A DNA stretch of 64,000 nt from Rhyzopertha dominica (Eukaryota > Arthropoda > Insecta > Coleoptera > Bostrichidae): the NCBI GenBank assembly GCA_025024175.1, contig QCXZ01000001.1, positions 36,450,942 to 36,514,941 of the forward strand. Direction: 5' to 3'. Below are positions 1 through 12,269 of this stretch, piece by piece. The translations under genes were made by a program, and so were the position numbers. Position 1 is the stretch's first letter; the number at the start of each line of letters is the position of its first letter. Below the pieces are notes generated by a model. The model ran no database searches. It was given only the letters and a program-made list of their open reading frames with translations, and was not told the DNA's origin.

Positions 1-2150
1 TAAATACTAAAAGTTAATTAATAAAATGAAAGTAACTTTTATTATATTAATTTTGTTCATCTGATAAATTGTTGCCATACTGTCATAATTTGTGTTTTCC
101 TTTCTTTAATAATTTCATCACCCTTTTTAATTGAAAGATCTTCTTTAATCCAGCTTCATCGATTACTTTTCTTACATTGTTAGCAAGTCTAGGCTAATAC
201 TTAGGCATAATTTTGCAATTGTTTGTTAAAGAAGTTTTCTTAAATCAGCTCCATATTTTTTTTATTTATCCCTGTGTTGCGGATGATGATGGTAATAGGG
301 CTGTTCAAAATTTTTTAAGTGTTGGTTTTAATAGCTTATTACGATAGAAAATATGCCCAGTACCCATTGTTGCATACAAAACCTCAAAATTTTGAGTAAC
401 ATTTAAATAAATTAAGTACAAAGTTCATTCTTTGATTTCGTTTCTGTGTTGGATGATAGTAATCTATTACTATAATAGATTTTTCTAGGTTATTAGGTAC
501 AAGCTGATTCTTAAACTATTCTCTGAAGTGATTTTTGATGTCAAGGCCAATTTATATTTAAAGGGATAGAATTTTCTATACTTTTGAAAATGGTAAAAGT
601 CCCATGGTTCTTCTTATTTTAGTTTAAGATATTTACATTTTAAGCAGATATTGCAGTCGTCATTATTTTCACAAAATGTGGAATAACTTCATACTGGAAC
701 ACATTATAAATAAATAATAAATAATATTTTTAAATAAATTTATAAATAAAGTGACACTTTTTTTTATAAGGAACACAAAAGTATAATGAAAAATTCGATA
801 TTCTATTATTATCTTTGAAAATAATTTTAGGTTATAGAACTCTATAATACCGAAGTCTTTTGTACAAAACAGTTTTCAATAAAACAAAAAGCACACTAAA
901 GATTTGGATTGTTATGTTGTGTTTATTTCAGCATTTCCTCAGAGCATGAGTAATAATGAGTACAGAAACCAAGGCAATTTTTAGTTGCAGTTGTTATAGG
1001 CGTGGCTGTAGCAGCCATCATGTGCTTGGAGGTTCTTCTAGCATTTATTGAATATTTGACATCTTATAGATGACTGTGAGGGTTCTGTCAAGATTTAGTC
1101 GTGCACTTTCCTCTTAGGTATTTATCTTGTAGTTTACTGTAATTTAAAAAATCAGCTATTTTGGAAACTACATTTCTTCACAAGGTAAAAAAGTCTTTGT
1201 TACTTATTATGTTATTCCTAAACAAATATTTAGTGACTCAACATCAATCTCTTTTGATAGTATTTTGGAGCTGATAGTAAAGTGTACAAATACAACTATT
1301 GTTAACAAAAAATATTTGTCTGGTCTAATTTTGTTTGAAAAGACCTTTTTGAGTAAGTGTACAAATACTCTAAAGAAGTACATGTAGATAGTATACTTTA
1401 ATGTAATTAAACTGAGAGTAATAAATAAGAGAGTTATCAATAAATTTGATGCAGATATTTGCACAAATCTGTGCATTGCATTGCTTGTACTACTTTATCG
1501 TGTTCCTTTTATTTTGCGATCCATTTTTGTTTTAATTATAAAATCAGAAATGAATGATGACATCTGGTGAAAAATTATTGAAGGACCACCAGGACTTTCT
1601 GTTTGTTTTAGAAACTCCATACTTAAAATTTGCCATCATAGATATAGTATTCTTACAGATTGTTACTTATCAATGGCTTCATTTTGATGAGGACCTAGAT
1701 TAAAAGAAGATAGACATGACATGCAGTTTTTTGCGAGTTTTCCTAGTTGTCAGGCATAAATAGGATAGGCTCTTACAATGCAAATATCTATCTCTAAGTT
1801 GTAGTCTCATGAATAGGTGTCAATGTGTAAAGCAGACTGTTTGTTGTTCTGCCCTCACATTGAATAAAAGGGAAAAAGCTCTTAAAGCTGTTTGATTTAT
1901 GTCAGCCAATGAAAAGGTAACTAACAACTGATTAATTTTTATTAATAATTCAATTTTCAAATTTAAATCTGCACCCTGATCCAATTTTAAAATAGCTAAG
2001 TAAGATATATGTATCTTACTTACTGTATGAATACATTATGAATATCATTCACAATCTCCGATTCCGTTTATTGATCATCCTTCAGGTGACGTCACTGCTG
2101 AGTAAAATGGTTGGTTCTGTGCGGCAAACGCTGTGTGTAAAGGCGTGCAA
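1..2150. other. No recognisable gene; AT-rich noncoding DNA
   Basis: I see no exon, RNA gene or element boundary that I can support here. Open frames are short, and their composition matches the AT-rich background. Short peptide stretches in the 60-200 and 1500-1850 areas on the minus strand look faintly like decayed transposon coding sequence, but no motif can be named. The stretch may be intron of the dystrophin gene, whose C-terminal exon lies downstream at 11044, but no upstream dystrophin exon is visible. Confidence 0.5.
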
Positions 2151-2205
2151 TTTATTTATATATTTGGAAATTGTTAAATAGACCTGTTTTGCACACTGAC
2201 ATACA

Positions 2206-2455
2206 ATGCCTGGGTGCACAGTTGCTAATTGTGCGAATTATAGCAAGAAACAAAAGGCATGGAAATAAATATTTTCGTTTTTCAAAGGACAAAGTGCTCT
2301 TGAACAGGTGGATTATTGCATGTCGTCAAGAGAATAAGATAAATATGAAGAATGGTAATAAACAGTAAATCATTATTTTAGTTAATGTAAATAGAATGTT
2401 ATAAATTTTATGTTCAATTCACTTTGAACCCAATTGTTTTGAAGGCCCATCTTAG
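2206..2455 (+). pseudogene. THAP-domain relic, frameshifted and split by a putative intron
   Basis: Starting at ATG 2206 the translation gives MPGCTVANCANYSKKQKAW, which has the C-x4-C start of a THAP zinc finger. After an in-frame stop near 2266 the next frame continues with YFRFSKDKVLLNRW, the basic/aromatic middle of a THAP domain, up to about 2355 where a GTAATA donor-like site follows. From 2411 the peptide CSIHFEPNCFEG supplies the C-x2-H half of the C2CH zinc site and then stops at 2453-2455. All four zinc ligands are therefore visible, but spread over two frames and a likely intron. THAP domains are DNA-binding modules of P-element-like transposases and of host proteins derived from them. 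No transposase body follows, so this is probably a dead fragment. It is separate from the larger P-like copy at 4.3-7.7 kb. Confidence 0.6.
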
Positions 2456-3130
2456 TTATTTTGTTGATAAATGGTTCTTAAAACCATTTTCATTGCTGTA
2501 TACAGCATGTGTACACACATAGATACTTCGAAGAGTATTCTCATTTGAAAAGTATTAAGAGCCAGATATTTGACAAGCGAATAAATCTACAGAGCACAAA
2601 TGACAGACTTTATAGATTGGCAGCTCTTACAACCAGGCTTGAATTTACTATTACTATTATTATCATATATTTTAGTTAGTGTACCCATCACCTGAGCGCT
2701 GATGTCGCTCCAAAGTATTTCGTCAAGCCGTAAGATGGCGCTCTAACTGTTGTTCAATGGGGGATTCTATTCAAATATTACTAATTCTATTTTTTGTGCC
2801 GGGGGTTAATTATTATTGTTATATTTCAATAAGTAAGCAGTGACTAACACATTATATTTTAATTTGCTGTCACTGTTTACACATTAAAATATAACAAAAA
2901 CAAATTAATATATAAGCAAAATAACACAACTGCAAATTTTATTCATTAAGGTGGTGTGATTTGCAAATAAAATATATTATCACTGTATCATATTTATTAT
3001 AAACATAGATGCACATGAACATTATTTAATAAATACATAATTATAATAAAGTTGAGAAATGGATCAGTATATTAGACACTTTCAAATTACTGAAACAAAA
3101 ACAAAAATACCCAGGACATACAAAATTGTA
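2456..3130. other. AT-rich spacer upstream of a LINE relic
   Basis: No coding or RNA signal recognised. The part nearest 3136 may be 5' sequence of the LINE that follows, but I see no ORF1 and no element end. Confidence 0.4.
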
Positions 3131-3135
3131 GCAGT

Positions 3136-4325
3136 ATGCTAGTAAACCACAATAATGATAACCAAACAAATATATTACATCAAAATATACGAAGCTTAAG
3201 TAAAAATTTTAATGAACTTATAATAATGTTAGAACAGATAGACTGTATTTTTGATATAATAGTAATAACTGAAACATGGCAAATAAATGATATTAACTTG
3301 TATCATATTAAGCACTACAACACAGTATACAATCATGGCACAATTAATCAAAGCGATGGATGCATAGTGTACATTAAAGAAAGTCTAGTTATAGTGAACA
3401 TAAATAAACATAATAGCTCCGAGGCTATTTAAGTAGGAATTTGAATGATAATCTCAGCTATTTCGTGAGTGACCTTAATATTGATATCAAAAGTCATGAA
3501 CCATATATAAATGAGTATTTAGACACACTAACTGAATTCAGATTTATTGCCCTAATTGATGACTTTACTCAGGTAACAAATGCTACTAAAACATGCATAG
3601 ATCACATATTCGTAGGGAACATGACAACAAAAAATCATAAACATTACCCAATAATCCTACAAAGCAGTATCACGGATCACTATACAAAAATCAATGACAA
3701 ACTTACTGGCAGTGAATAGTTTACAGATAGAAAAAGTAATAAGGTTACAATTAAGAAGACTAATATTGCAAAGATTAAAGACGAATTAAAATCCATGAAC
3801 ATTCACCAAAGAATCAAATGAAGGAATGCAGATGATACCTCAAGTTATAGTCCTAGGACCCATCTTATTTACAATCTACATAAATGACGTTTTTACCATC
3901 AACACACCAGGGAAGATTATTTCCTATGCTGATGATACAGTAATACTGTATAAGGCAGCAAACTAGGCACAGGTTAAAAGGGAGACAGAGCAGAACCTCA
4001 AATTAATTAAAAACTATTTTGACAGTAAGCTGCTTACAATAAATTTTAACAAAACAAAATATATATATCATTCTTCTGCTACAGTGATACACAACCAACA
4101 TTTATCATGATGGAAGACGGAGCAATAACACAGGAAATAAAAAGTGTCAATAACATAAAATACCTAGGGTTACCTATATATTGATAAACACTTAAAATGT
4201 GACATACATATGAATAAGACCGCTGGTAAACTGAGAGGCATCTTTTACAGAATCAAAGTGCTTAAGGAAATATTACAGCCAACACAACTAAAACAGGTTT
4301 ATTATGCTCTCGTCCAGTTCAACTC
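3136..4325 (+). mobile_element. Non-LTR retrotransposon (LINE) relic: endonuclease and reverse-transcriptase pieces
   Basis: A decayed LINE of Jockey/CR1 type. The first piece, 3136-3432, matches the start of an AP-type endonuclease: HQNIRSL with the conserved Asn, then VITETW with the catalytic Glu. The piece at 3441-3719 continues it with SDLNID (Asp/Asn), TCIDHIFV and SSITDHY (the Asp-His pair). After a jump near 3780-3840 the reverse transcriptase resumes with VLGPILFTIYINDV and an intact catalytic YADD at 3924-3935, followed by the thumb-like region up to about 4320 with stops and frame changes. The front of the RT (fingers) is missing, so an internal deletion is likely. The element stops at the edge of the minus-strand P-like transposase, so its 3' end is lost or sits against an older junction. 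Confidence 0.75.
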
Positions 4326-7300
4326 ATGAGATTTGTTTCATTCCCTCTAATGATTCTTTTCGTTTTTTAAATTTTTTCATGTGCTGAAAGGCTTGCTTTT
4401 TAATATCATCAACTTGAATTATCTCTTTTCTAGTTTCAAGCCCACAAAGAATTCTGCTGACCCTCTTCATCCATATGTTATTATAAAATATAATAATCTT
4501 TTTAAAAAGGACCTGATCAAGATTATGTTCACCACAGGTGAAATCAGTATGAACGTGTTTTAGACACATAACAATAATTTTTTTTTTTTGTAACATGATC
4601 TTGTAAACAGAATTTTTTTAAATAGTAATTTATAGTGTGGACAGTTTGATAAAATATTCTAACAAATTGAGTATTGGGACGCATAAGTGTTCTAGGAGTA
4701 TACTCCCTAATAGAAATGAGATCTTGCTGTACGTTTTCTGCTGTTGTTATAAGTTCACTATAACATAAGTTACATGCTCCTATAATACGCAGTACTCTTC
4801 TGGCTATGTAGCCTGCAATATATTTATTTATACCCAGCTTATAAAAATCTTCGGGCAATGCAGATGGTATAAAACTTTCATTGAGATCAACAAAAATTCT
4901 TTCTGGAATTTCTTCTTCATTTTCAATCAATAAAAATTGCCGTAACGAATTGAGGGACCCCTCTGTTTCATCCTCCTCACAATTAAATGTGGGAGAATCC
5001 GGAGACAATAAATTATTAATGAGTAAACTTTTAAAGCATGTTATGAAAGTTTCACATGTGGGGTTTGTGTTTCGTATTCCGTGGCTACGAATACAACCAA
5101 AAAAGTTTTCAAGGGGATATTGATTGAAATTTCTTGGGCACAAAAAATCAAACCCCAAATCTTTTAATTTTTTCCAAATGAAAATAAAACTGTGTAACGT
5201 AAGTACCCTTACTTACTTACTTTCTTACTTTCATTTTCTTGATGTGTGCACTGTAAACGTGGGCATCTGTAAGTCGGGGCAACATTTTTAAATCCTGCTC
5301 CCCAAAGTCACTTTCGTATAAAGTTACGATGTCCTTCCACATAGCAATTTCCTCTCCGTTTTGCCAAGAAAATTGAAGATTATTTCTGATCCCTAAAAGT
5401 ATTAAAAATTGTTTTCTTTTCTATAAGAGTATAATGCAGTACACATAGCCACAAATCATGCTTAGCAATAAGTTAATACATAGTTTGGTGACAAATTAAA
5501 ATTATTTGAAAATTAATGTGTAAATATAAGTTGATAGACAATAACTGTATATTCGATTATTGAACTTAAAGAATAAGTTATCTACATATACTCACCCTTC
5601 AATAAATGTGGAGGATCAAACAAAGGTATGATTTCTTGCCCACCAATAAAAAAACCTAATCTGCTGATTTCCTCGCCACGTCTTTGTTTCTTCAACATAT
5701 TGATTGCAGCACAGTTTGATGTCGCTTGGTCATATATAACAGCAATGATGTTGAGGCCAATGTCTTGGAGACAGCTTATTATTGGCTTTAACTTTGCTGC
5801 TATTTCAGAAGAGCTCATTCCCCCTTCCGTAAAATAAAAATATAAAGGCTGCTTCCATTTTTTTCTAATCCCCCGCACCATAAATACGGTCGCATGATCA
5901 GCAAATTTTGCGCGTCTCTCAGTGCCAACGTCTTCAAAACCTAGAATGGCATCGGTTTTACGGCTGTAAGACAGTCCTGGCTGCAGCGACATCTCATCAA
6001 AAATTAGAGAGCAAGTTCGATCTAGCGGATCCATTTTTTCCACAGAGCCTCTTAAAGCTTTTATAATTTGTGGATTTATACCACAAACAAATGGTAATTT
6101 ATTTAATAAATCTACCAAAGTTCTCCTTGAAGGTAATGCAAAAACCTTTCTCAGAAGCCTGTAACACTTTGGGCTCTGTTTCATTAAAGACAATGGAAAG
6201 AGTTTGTCATCCATTGAAAACCTTCGTCCCCTGGCATGTCTTTGTTGAAGTGGCAGCTGGGGTTGGATAAATCGCAGAGTTAAAGCATTGACTTTTCCCT
6301 TTGCTATTGCTTCAATGTTTGCAGCTATTGTTGCTTGTTCAATCCTCTCTCTTGCTGAAGCATTTCGGTTTTCTAACCACTGTGCGGTCTTCAGTAACCC
6401 TTTGGCTATTTTGTAGAAGATTTTAGCCTTTGGTGTGAGGTTGGCCTTTCTAGTAACATCAGCCTCTGCTAAAAATTTCAATCTTCTACGAACACCTGTA
6501 ATACATACATTCATTTTTGTATCTCAACATTATGAATTTTTAAAAAATAAAATGAGATTTAAATTAAACCTTTTAGTACAAACATAATAGTGCTTAAAAT
6601 GCAGACATGAGGAAGTGTCTAACATAGTATTAAAGATGCAAAAATTACCTGTTTTAAACTTGGGTGTCACTGGCGATGATAATTTCTGCCTTTTAGAACT
6701 TGGCTCTTCACGAAGATCTGTAGGAGAACGAGAAGGCATTACTGCTGCTGTAAAAATAAAAACAAATTAGTCCAAAGAGGTCAACATAATACTCTTATTA
6801 AAATAATATGGTGATAAATAGTGAAATCCTTGTGAGTATATATTTTATATATATAAACAAGGGTGAAAATGACTAGCTCAATGATCACAGCGATGGCACT
6901 TTTGAAAATTATAATTAACAATATTATATAATACATGTTAATATTTTACATTAACTGCTTGTTCTGAAGCAAATGTTGTATCGGGAATGGGTCTCATTGG
7001 AGAATGTTTCACAGTAAAACCTAGGAGATTACAAAGTACATATTAGCAGCCTATAAATACTACAAATATAATTATAGTAGGTCAAAGAATGTAATGTGTA
7101 GTAGGTTAAATAATTACTTTTTTATACCTATTTGTTTTGAAGTCGAAGGCATATCAAGAATAGTTCCTGATGTTCCCGGTGCAGTCTCTTCGATATTGAT
7201 ATCTAGAAGCAAATATTATTCCTGCATTTGTAAAAAATATATATATAGCTGTAATACCTTCTGATATAACATAAACAGTTTTTGATGTTTCTAGTGTACG

Positions 7301-7740
7301 TGGCTCCTTAACAATAAAATCTAGAAAACAATTTGTTTATTGATTTGTAAAATAAATATAAACAAAAGTATGTAGGTACCTTCTGCTTTCAAATATAGTG
7401 ATGGTACAGCATCAGCCTTTAAAGTTGATCTATTCCTGTTGTCAAAGAACTTGGAATCAGCAGCAAAATGTATATCACATACACGTTTGTTGCTGCATTT
7501 GTCAAAGGGAAAATCCAAGTCCAAAATACTGCACCAAGTTTGAAATCTCTAAAATATCCAAGAAATTACATAAATAGGAATGATTTTTTTTTAAATGCCA
7601 ATTACGATATCGTAAAATATGCTTGGTTAAATGCATTATGCATTGCAACTGACTTACTTTAGGATACTTAGGAAACACATGCAGTTTGGTTGCGCCTCTC
7701 CGTGTTTTGCAACATTTTACCGCACACGAAATTGTTCAGA
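4324..7740 (-). pseudogene. P-element-like (THAP9-type) transposase gene, decayed
   Basis: Multi-exon transposase of the P-element superfamily, read on the minus strand. The THAP zinc finger is split between 7658-7732 (SCAVKCCKTRRGATKLHVF) and 7380-7548 (RFQTWCSILDLDF, then VCDIHF). A linker exon lies at about 6649-6752. The RNase H-like core lies at 5596-6495; it includes SLIFDEMSLQPGLSYS with catalytic-type acidic residues and ends at HLLKG. An exon at 5229-5392 (LKMLPRLTDAHVY) follows. The C-terminal part, 4324-5158, contains QYPLENFFGCIRSHG and NCEEDET, typical of the family. Splice sites mostly remain GT-AG and in phase. Defects: where an ATG is expected before SCAVK the codon is ATT with a stop two codons upstream; the segment normally joining the 5229-5392 exon to the 4.5-5.2 kb part is missing; and the C-terminus carries a frame change near 4560. 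No terminal repeats were recognised. It is not expected to be active. Confidence 0.82.
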
Positions 7741-7744
7741 CCGC

Positions 7745-8385
7745 ACTAATAAAGAAACACAAACACCTGTTTACTTTCTGAACTAAATAATAGACAATAT
7801 GTCTTAACACTACACAAAATAACACAAGCAAATGACAATTCAGATTCGAATTGATTCAAATCTAGAATTCAAATACGACAGTCTGTTATTTTGTGCTCTG
7901 CATTACCGAAGGAAACGAAAATGCGCATGTCACAAACGATCAAAGAAACAGCGTTGACAACTTTATTAAACACAAATACCGTAAAAGCATTTCAAATTAC
8001 CATTTAATGGTTTTTAGTTCAGAGAAAGGTAAATTAGGGTTTCGACAATAACTGTAATTGCACCAATAGCCCCAGTGGCCATAAATAAGAGATAACTCGT
8101 CCTAAATACATATTCTAAACTCATCATTTACTTAGGTCTACTGTCCTACCGTTTATTGCAAACAATCTTTATTGTTGGCTCACGGCTCAACCCTCACTTA
8201 TTTGAGGAGAATGGAAAGAGAAGAAAGCAGATAGCATATAATTACAAATGTATGACTGTGACTAGGAAAGCAGTGATGTGTTTATACTCGCCAAAACTCT
8301 TAAAATTACCCTACTTTTTAAGTACGATCTTATAAGTATATTCTGTTGGACCGCATTACATATTGGTAGCATAATTACCTTAAGG
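7745..8385. other. Noncoding spacer, nothing recognised
   Basis: No gene-like frame or element end seen. It could include the 5' flank of the P-like element, but I cannot place a terminal repeat. Confidence 0.4.
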
Positions 8386-9020
8386 TAATTAGTACCCTTG
8401 GCAACACAGGAAATGAAACGAAGTTTTGCCCCTTGTCCTTGTCATTACCGTGCGCATATAGCGCCACAGGTGATGCGGGCCTGTACTTCAGTGGTGTTTG
8501 TCTTTGCTGTGGTTTGAAGCTAAAATAAGTTCGATGGCAAAGTAGAGAGTTGCCACCCCCTGGTACAGAGTATCCCAGAAAGATGGTCCTGAATACAATA
8601 CACTTATAAGTGCAACGTGGTCCGGTAGAGCAACAATATATTTCTTGATTAGAATTATACAATATTAATTTTTTTATTATAACATTCTAACTACTTTTCC
8701 ACTTTTATAAAAACTTTGCAGCAATGTAACACTATTAAAACCTAACATTCTGGTGCTATAATTTCTTTTTTGTGACTACTCCAAAACTGCTGAACTATGA
8801 TTTCCGTAACAAAATTCATCACATAGTTTTCTGTGTCATGTTACTAAACTAACCATTTTAAACATTTCTAAAAACTAATAGAAAGTTTCAATTTCATCCC
8901 ATGTGTGTATCTCGAAATGTTGCCGTTTGGCAAGAGCCGTAGACAACAGTTCTCAAAAATTCTGTTGAATTATTTTCAATTTATCCCCACCCTCTTTTGA
9001 TATTATAACTGTCTATTTTC
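8386..9020. other. Unclassified sequence, a GC-richer patch at 8390-8640
   Basis: The stretch 8390-8640 is richer in G+C than its surroundings and has a 95-codon open frame on the minus strand (8375-8662) with no recognisable domain. It may be an unclassified repeat. The rest, to 9020, is AT-rich and unremarkable. Confidence 0.35.
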
Positions 9021-9345
9021 TGTGCAAAAGCTAAATCAATTTTAAACATTTTTTGTCTTTTGTAAAACTTGTACCTGCTGTGGTTTTAAAGAAAAAAATA
9101 TTTCTTAAAACTCTGAAGAGTCGATGTTGAATGTAAATAAATAATTATATCACGCCATTACCAAATTTACTTGTTCTAAAGAAAAATGTATCAATTATCC
9201 ATTCTGATCAAACTACTAATCTTATTGACACAATTATTTAAGGTAATTATATTGAAAACTTATGCTGAGTTTTAATTTTTTTTTCTAAAACCAGAGCAGT
9301 TACAAAAGTTTTACAAAAGATAAAAAATATTTAAAATTGATGTGA
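9021..9345. repeat. Short inverted repeat (small fold-back element)
   Basis: The segment 9033-9105 (CAATTTTAAACATTTTTTGT onward through TCTTTTGTAAAACTTGTACC) is repeated in reverse complement at about 9268-9345, with scattered mismatches and about 170 bp between the arms. This suggests a small fold-back MITE. No target-site duplication was identified. Confidence 0.6.
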
Positions 9346-9373
9346 CTTTAATAGAAAAAAATACATGTGCAAG

Positions 9374-10490
9374 CTACATGCAAGATACAAGCTGTCTCCT
9401 CATAGCAGAAAGAGACTGATGGAAGGGATCTATTAAGTGCACAACAGAATTGTAATCAGGTGGTAAGCGGGACAATGGAAAAAAAGAGTAGTTCATGGAG
9501 TGATGTCCAATACGAAACAAATGAAATGAGCGTGACCTGTGATAAGTGGAGAAGTCAATATGAAACAGAAGTTCTGGACAGTCAACAGCACCAATAATCA
9601 ATTTACAGAAAACAGAAATCCTTGCAACAAATCTTCTATGCTTTAGTAACTGGATGTTTAGAATATTCATCACAGCTGAATATTAAAATGTTTCACTTGT
9701 GAGCGAGAGCCTTAAGCCACATTGTCTCAAAAATCTCCTGTGCACCTGCTCCAGCGCATCAATATCACAATCATAATGTGGAGACCAAATCATGCTAGCA
9801 TATTGAAGGCCAGAATGAATTAGTGAACAGAAGAGCATCCTAAAAGATCTTATTGAGAAATCAGCTGAATTCCTAATGAGGAAACCAAAATTTCTATATT
9901 CCGTTGAACATATTTTCGTTAAATGTGTCTTGAAAGTCAACTTGCCATCAGAATAAACACCAAGGTCCCTAATGACCTCAACTCTACCAACCAATGCACC
10001 ATTAACAGAATACTCAAATAATATAATAGATAAAAGTCTTGAGAACGTAATTACATCACATTTATCCTGAAACCTACATTAATCAGTTACAGAATTGCAT
10101 GCCATAAAAAATTTTATATCATCCGTGAACATTAAGAAATTAGTGCTTAACTACGGTATGCAAATCATTCACAAAGAGGTTAAATAGAATCAGACCACAA
10201 TGAGACCCCTGTGGCACACCAGAGATTACATCTATACCCCTAGAAATATATTGATTTAAATTTATATATTGTGTTCTCCCCTCCAGGAAGCTACCCAACC
10301 AAGACACCACTCCGTCCCCAAACCCTGTTGCTTTGCTTTCAGCAAGGCATGACCAACCCTATCGAACGCCATCGAAAAATCAGTATACACACTATTCACT
10401 TTACATCTTTTGTCAAATACATTCTGCAAAAAATTCTGATAAACCAGTGCATTTGAAACAGTGGAACAACCCATAGACAACCTAAGTAAT
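9374..10490 (-). mobile_element. Non-LTR retrotransposon (LINE) relic, RT domain and 3' end
   Basis: Read on the minus strand from 10490 down. YTDFSMAFDRVGHALL is the RT motif around the first catalytic Asp. ISGVPQGSHCGLILFNLFVN at about 10165-10235 is the next conserved block. FTDD at 10118-10129 is the catalytic pair (YXDD-like). IRDLGVYSDGKLTFKTHL at about 9930-9990 and LQYASMIWSPHY follow in the thumb region. The 9374-9673 part has the C-terminal pattern that follows in such LINEs (DCPELLFHIDF). Several frameshifts and stops separate the blocks, and the endonuclease half is absent, so this is a 5'-truncated dead copy. The family is Jockey/I-like; the exact clade is not determined. Confidence 0.78.
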
Positions 10491-11043
10491 TATTATGTGT
10501 CATCCTTGGATTGTTTGTTGCTTGTAATAATATTCTTTTTTTAATATAAATATAAAGATAATAACTACTCTTTCGTTATCTTATGATAAGAGTAAAAATT
10601 TCATTCATATGACGTTACGAAGCAAATATATTGACATTTATTTCTTTAGTTGTCCTTATCATGACACCTGTCCACATGATATAAATGACATGATTTGAGC
10701 AATCATTAAAAAACTAGGTCCTAAAAGAATATTTACCCCAATGTATTAGTCGCGAAAACAAAGCACTTGCTAGGGAACCAAATTTACCGTGTTTCGCAGT
10801 GACATCAGCAGTGGGCACATCAGTTGCGCGTTGGCATACTGGTATAATGTATCATGTGTTTAGGCATTTTTTTCTTTCAAAATTGTTTATCAATGCTAGA
10901 ACCTTATTGTCTGCTGCAAATGAGACATTGAATTGCTTTTGTGTTACAACTAAAACTGTTTTTTCACTCCAGTGGTTTTGTTATCACTAACCATAAAATG
11001 TATACTTTATTTCTGTTAAATATTTCTTAACTGTCAATTGCAG
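10491..11043. other. Intron sequence upstream of the dystrophin exon
   Basis: No coding signal. The stretch ends in a pyrimidine-containing tract and the acceptor CAATTGCAG at 11035-11043, directly before the dystrophin coiled-coil exon, so most of it is probably intron. Confidence 0.5.
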
Positions 11044-11376
11044 GATATGATTCGAGAACTAGAATCTGAAAATGCTGCTTTACGTCAAGAGTACGAACAA
11101 CTACAACGAGGCAGCATGCCCCATCCTCCACCTGCTCAACACGATGTCCTCGCAGAAGCCCGCCTACTAAGACAACATAAGGGCAGGCTGGAAGCACGAA
11201 TGCAGATTCTGGAGGACCACAATCGTCAGCTAGAAGCGCAGCTACAGAGATTAAGGCAGTTATTAGATGAACCACCAAATGCTACTTTACAAACAAGGTC
11301 CGTTACTGCCTCTCAACTTAACCAAGACACACCAAGTCGAATGGCTCAGCCACCGCCTCCAGGAGAGCATCGTTAA
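11044..11376 (+). CDS. Dys: Dystrophin, C-terminal coiled-coil exon (3'-terminal exon)
   Basis: One exon encoding about 110 residues from the end of dystrophin, the rod-shaped protein that links actin to the membrane glycoprotein complex in muscle and neurons. It opens after a clear AG acceptor at 11043. The first residues, [20 protein letters not shown], belong to the first of the two C-terminal coiled coils. After a Pro-rich hinge (PHPPPAQH) comes the diagnostic second coil, with [20 protein letters not shown] and then [17 protein letters not shown]; this stretch is almost invariant from insects to vertebrates and binds dystrobrevin. The tail ([13 protein letters not shown], then PPPPGEHR) ends at the TAA 11374-11376. 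No other dystrophin exon is visible in the 11 kb upstream, so introns are long here or earlier exons lie outside the window. The frame is fully open and looks functional. An alternative downstream splice to another C-terminus cannot be excluded. Confidence 0.9.
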   Translation, partial: DMIRELESENAALRQEYEQLQRGSMPHPPPAQHDVLAEARLLRQHKGRLEARMQILEDHNRQLEAQLQRLRQLLDEPPNATLQTRSVTASQLNQDTPSRMAQPPPPGEHR

Positions 11377-12267
11377 TTACAATGAGGTTTGGAGTGTATC
11401 TTGAATTAAGCGTACGCTAGCATTACCTCAGGAGTGCATTTAAATGTTTTTGAAACAACATATCATCAAGCAAACACGAAGACTACATAATAATTGCTGT
11501 TTTGAGATTATACAGCCATTCAGCTCTATAAGCTATTACTCTTCCTCATCAACGATACTATGGAGTGCTAAAAACTTAGTTTTGAGAACAGTTTGTCATT
11601 TAAATATTTTAAAATACTTCAGGGGTATACGCTAAATTTTAATAATTTAAAATACAAAACTAGTAGAACATCAGTCTGAAATATAAACTGTTTTAAACAG
11701 TGCTTCTTTGAGTCACACAACTGATGATTGATAAGTAATGACTTTGTAAAAAACTACAACAGGGTTCTAAAGAGGTCCTAAATACTGAAATTGATTTAAT
11801 GTTCACATATTCTGACATGCATAGTTCATACAGACCATTTTTTGAGGGTATAACCTATAGTTTCAGACTTTAACCAGTCTCATTAATCTGTATTTTATTA
11901 AAATCAGGATTATAAGCACGTTGCATTTAGAGTATGTGTGGCATCTTTTAAAAGGGATGCAAACTTTGTTAATATGGTTTGAAAAGAAAAACTAAACACA
12001 TGAAAAAAAATATTTTTGTGACGCAACGTAATAAGCAAACTGAATGTTAAAATGTATTCAAATTAACGCTAGGTAAATCTTCTGAACCTTGGAACCACTT
12101 GAATGTCTTTTTTCAATGCCCAAATGTTGCTACCTTGCATGCCGGGTCAAATTGTGTCTGCTTACTAATATACTATATTTTCACAAGATTACAAAGGAAA
12201 GGTTTCTAGAATTACCCCTCTTGCTCTACTATTAAAGTCAGTTTGACATGATACCCTCTTCTGTATA
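11377..12267 (+). other. Probable dystrophin 3' UTR and intergenic DNA
   Basis: Noncoding sequence after the dystrophin stop. AT-rich, with several AATAA-like motifs but no decisive polyadenylation site. No further exon of the gene is seen before the fold-back element that begins at 12270. Confidence 0.4.
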
Positions 12268-12269
12268 TA

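Noticed and set aside
4881..6270. Plus-strand frames opposite the P-like transposase
   Set aside because: They are antisense shadows of the minus-strand transposase exons.
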